The position numbers were made by a program, and so were the translations under genes. A DNA stretch of 64,000 nt from Manduca sexta (taxonomy: Eukaryota > Arthropoda > Insecta > Lepidoptera > Sphingidae), in assembly GCF_014839805.1 (NCBI RefSeq), contig NC_051119.1, positions 8,053,245-8,117,244 on the forward strand, written 5' to 3'. This document shows, piece after piece, positions 60,938 to 64,000 of this stretch; the stretch's first letter is position 1; the number at the start of each line of letters is the position of its first letter. The notes under the pieces are model-generated. The model was not told where the DNA came from. It did no database searches and worked only from the letters and a program-made list of their open reading frames with translations.

Positions 60938-61195
60938 CTAGCTTTTGTTCGGGGCTTCGTCCGAAGTGGTTTTCCGGGATATTTTTTTTCCGATTTACTT
61001 GATATGTATCATTATATTATGATGAAATTACACAAAGTTATTATAAATTGTAGCCTATATATTATTCTGATGTATAACCAATATTACTGTAAAGTTTCAT
61101 CCAAATCCGTTCAGTAGTTTTTTCGCAAAAGAGGAACAAACATACATCCATACATCCATCCTTACAAACTTTCGCATTTATAATATTAGTAAAAT
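60938..61195 (+). repeat. CTAGCTTTTG-type interspersed repeat, complete-looking
   Basis: Head CTAGCTTTTGTTCGGGGCTT, middle TGTAGCCTATATATTATTCT, then CCAAATCCGTTCAGTAGTTT, (CATA/CATC)n and TTTATAATATTAGTA at the end. Confidence 0.75.
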
Positions 61196-61424
61196 TGTTA
61201 AATATGCGTCCCCTTCCCGAATGATGGCCCGTAAGATGTCGTGAAGGTCGCGAGGTCCATCTGATCCGCGGCTAAGCACGAACAATGCCCGGTGCGGCGG
61301 CACACGCGATTCGATTTATACGTATTCTCAACTAACTGTTGTTGGTAGGCATGCCACATTCATGGGCGAAGCGGGTTAATAAATATGTTTATATATAACA
61401 ATAATAAATATGATATAATAAGAC

Positions 61425-61580
61425 TTAACATCTCATGTCTCAGGATGGTGAGCGCAGTGGCATACCGAAGCATACTTTGTAATTCAAAGTGTTAGATGGT
61501 GTTTCTACAGTATATGGGCGGTCGTATTGGTTACCATCAGGCAAACGGCAAGCTCGTCTCGTCATTAAAAGTAATAAAAA
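61425..61580 (+). repeat. SINE-like repeat, family C, 3' part
   Basis: Contains CAGGATGGTGAGCGCAGTGG, TTTGTAATTCAAAGTGTTAG and GGTTACCATCAGGCAAACGG, ending in AGTAATAAAAAAATG. Confidence 0.7.
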
Positions 61581-61963
61581 AATGTTCTTTCGGAAATTTA
61601 TAGATTTTGTAATTTATATACCGAAAGATGTTTTCGTAGTACTTGTATTTAAGATTTTTTGAATATTCTTCGCAACAGAACAAGTGTAGGTGTTAGTAGA
61701 ACAAAAATGTGATAGTGGTAAACAGAGTGTGATGGAACTGCGAAATATTTCAATACCTTAAATATTATTTACTTAAAATCCAACTCATAGGTCAGATTGA
61801 TTTGTTAAAGCGGCGCTTAGTTTTCTAAAAGACTGTCTTAAGATATATTTCATTGTCATAAAAAAGCATTATTATTGCATAGAACTATTAATAAATTTTG
61901 TACAATAAATTATCAATATTTTTATGCTATTAAAATGCTTTATTTGAATAATTTAAGAAATTT

Positions 61964-62212
61964 ATGGCTTCTAAGTAAACTGTTGTATCTGAAAAATTGC
62001 GATATTCACTTATTTAATGTTGGTTGTCAAGGTACTGTTTGCTATCAAACCCATTTAATTAAAAAGTTATTAAACGACAAAAAATATTAATAATCATTTA
62101 CCTACTTTTTTTTTTTTTAATGGGTTTGGTAGTAAACAGTACCTTGAGAAACCAAACGATAAACAGTGAATATAGCTATTTTTCCAGATACAACAGTTTA
62201 CTTAGGAGCCAT
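61964..62212. repeat. Imperfect inverted repeat, about 93-bp arms
   Basis: 61964-62056 (ATGGCTTCTAAGTAAACTGT onward) pairs with 62119-62212 (ending ACAGTTTACTTAGGAGCCAT). The arms share CAAGGTACTGTTTRCTAYCAAACCC but differ at perhaps 15-20 sites. The loop is about 60 bases and includes a T-run. A decayed foldback element or a structured RNA. Confidence 0.8.
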
Positions 62213-63237
62213 CGAATAGACGCAGATGGTTTAGTTATTACATAATGAATACCTTCATACTTGAAATGCAGCTACAATTAGGATAATCTGCTAAATAATT
62301 GCCGGTTAACGGATGGTGAGCTAATCTTTAGGCTCATTACCATCATCTTGGAGATGGTAGAGGCATTCGTAAGCTCCATCACTCTTATCTCGTGGTAAAT
62401 AACCGTGTTCATCAACATTCATTAGCGCCGCCACAACCTTCTTACTTGGACTGACCACTTATATTTAGGGTTGTCACTTACAAGAATGGATATAGTTATA
62501 TGAAAGAAATAGGATAGTTTCATGTGTTTGATTTCGTATATTACTTTATAAGTACCATATATAATATGAAAAACACTGACAAAAAATTAAACCGTCTTCA
62601 AAAAGCCCTAAAAATTAAAAAAAAATATTTAATATGACTGGTATATACTGATTACCAATTTTGCAGTCGGTGATTAATTAAAATGAAACATTATTTTCAT
62701 GCATATGTTAATTTAACAAGCTTACCTAGCATTTTTTAATCAGTGGAAGTATTATTACAAGAATGATTTTGTTTTCAGACTGTTATAGTCCGATTTAAAC
62801 ATAATTACAGCTCAATTATATCCATATACCACGCCAACTATAATTTTACCTCTTAATTTTCAATTTTTATTAAACACTGTGGCAACCCTATCTCATAATA
62901 CACACATCCGGCTGATTACAGAGAAATTAATATAGAGACATCTGTTGATAAAATGTCGAAACATCTTGTTAGTTGAGTGTGCTGTGAATCATGTTAACAT
63001 TTTGATTACATGTTCGTGAAATGTTCCCGGTGCAATAAGCTAAGTTTTCCAGAGGTTTAGATGTTTATGTTTTAGATATTTGTTAGAAAATAATTTACGA
63101 TGCAGACAGTTTATTTTAAAATGTTTTTGTTTATGACTAATGGAGATGCAAATACATGATGAGATGTCGTTATAGGTGAAGGTTCTCTGAGCGTTAATCT
63201 GTTTAGTTTGCTACCACTACTACCGTACATAATAACA

Positions 63238-63488
63238 TGGGCGCCGAGAGGGGGTGCAAGTAGGTGCACGTGCACCTGCCCAAAAATAAATCACAAAACA
63301 CATGAGTCACTGAATACATCTGAAACAATGAGAACTATCGGCACAGAGTTTTTTTATGATAAAGCATTTTCAAAAACCTGCATGATTTGAATTTGGAAAA
63401 AAAAAATAACTTAATTATTATGTAGGTAGTATAGTGCATAGCTGCACATGCACCTGCCTCAAACCAATCTTGGCGGCGCCCCTGCATA
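63238..63488. mobile_element. Small TIR element with GGGCGCCG ends
   Basis: Left ATGGGCGCCGAGAGGGGGTG followed by TAGGTGCACGTGCACCTGCC; right end reverse complement GCAGGGGCGCCGCCAAG followed by GCAGGTGCATGTGCAGC. Both ends carry a GGTGCAYGTGCA palindrome. No coding frame. Confidence 0.6.
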
Positions 63489-64000
63489 ATATTATATTTA
63501 AGACTGATTATTGAAGTTTCGACTTATATCTTTATAGTTCATATCAGTCCACGACCAAACGAGAAGCGAAATTAACTTAATTGGCATTCTGACGAGAAAT
63601 GCTATAACTGCATTTATAGTTTGCGAACTGCTCATCCAATTTAATAGAAGCGAGTTCATCACATTTTCAGACATAAATTAATTGTAAAATCACAAATTCA
63701 TTATTTATACAAGCCTTTACAAATACCAATTAACAAAACGTATCTATTTGCTTAGGTCGCGTCTCTATAAATCGGCACGGACAAATTACTTGTACGTGTC
63801 CAGCATAAATCATTCTGTTTATTTAATTTGAATAAACAATGCCCTCCCCGCCCGCTGGTGTATAAATCACAAATTAATTGGGCCCACAGCGGCCACGGTG
63901 GGCGGCAAATACACTCGGAACACTGTATTTCATTGTGCGTGAAATTTGTGGGCGTACTCTGGTGTAAAGGTTGGTATTGTCCTTCGTAAATAGTGGAAGA

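Larger units (their letters stand above)
54767..64000 (-). other. Probable first intron or 5' flank of the Wnt gene
   Basis: No exon with a signal peptide could be identified here on the minus strand, so the first coding exon is either unrecognised or beyond 64000. Contents: a 141-bp tandem array (55820-56250), GC-rich patches at 56930-57170 and 57230-57310, a family F fragment (57880-57960), family E (58265-58515), SINEs (59693-59775, 60565-60720), CTAGC-type (60938-61195) and family C (61425-61580) repeats, an inverted pair (61964-62212), a TIR element (63238-63488) and a GC-rich block at 63840-63920 that could be regulatory. If the gene is WntA, this is where regulatory elements would be sought. 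Confidence 0.5.

Overview
The window is nuclear DNA from a lepidopteran (moth or butterfly). The evidence is GT-AG introns, AT-rich non-coding DNA with GC-rich exons, a maT (DD37D mariner) transposon, tRNA-derived SINEs with a TAGCCTAGTTGG A box, many interspersed repeats beginning like CTAGCTTTTGCTCGCGGC, and genes with clear animal orthologues. No prokaryotic operons, CRISPR arrays or free-standing tRNA or rRNA genes were seen.

Layout, left to right. 30-4392 (+): the 3' nine coding exons of a reeler/DOMON/cytochrome b561 protein like ferric-chelate reductase 1. 6648-8215 (-): an intronless DNA polymerase epsilon subunit 2 (POLE2). 8883-18774 (+): an 11-exon calcium-independent phospholipase A2 gamma (PNPLA8), head to head with POLE2; a decayed maT transposon sits in its last intron. 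18775-24443: intergenic DNA full of MITEs, SINEs and a tandemly expanded repeat. 24444-26747 and 28065-29082 (+): two small predicted secreted proteins of unknown function. 29358-30077 (-): LSM6. 30635-31991 (-): GATAD1. 31992-37909: intergenic, with a perfect 180-bp inverted repeat. 37910-54766 (-): the last seven coding exons of a Wnt ligand, most likely WntA. Its signal-peptide exon is not in the part I could read. 54767-64000 is therefore probably its first intron or 5' flank.

The genes are not a pathway. They are neighbours with housekeeping roles (replication, RNA decay and splicing, chromatin, lipid metabolism) next to a developmental ligand that has very long introns. If the Wnt is WntA, the large intron and 5' region on the right is the kind of DNA in which butterfly wing-pattern variation has been mapped.

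The points most worth checking are these: four apparent +1 homopolymer frameshifts confined to about 7.0-12.1 kb, in two adjacent conserved genes (probably a local assembly-polishing problem); the perfect 180-bp hairpin at 36.9-37.3 kb; a TTAA-flanked piggyBac-like element nested in an older repeat inside a Wnt intron; two minisatellites and one MITE that directly abut splice sites; and the pair of small secreted proteins that share a short motif.
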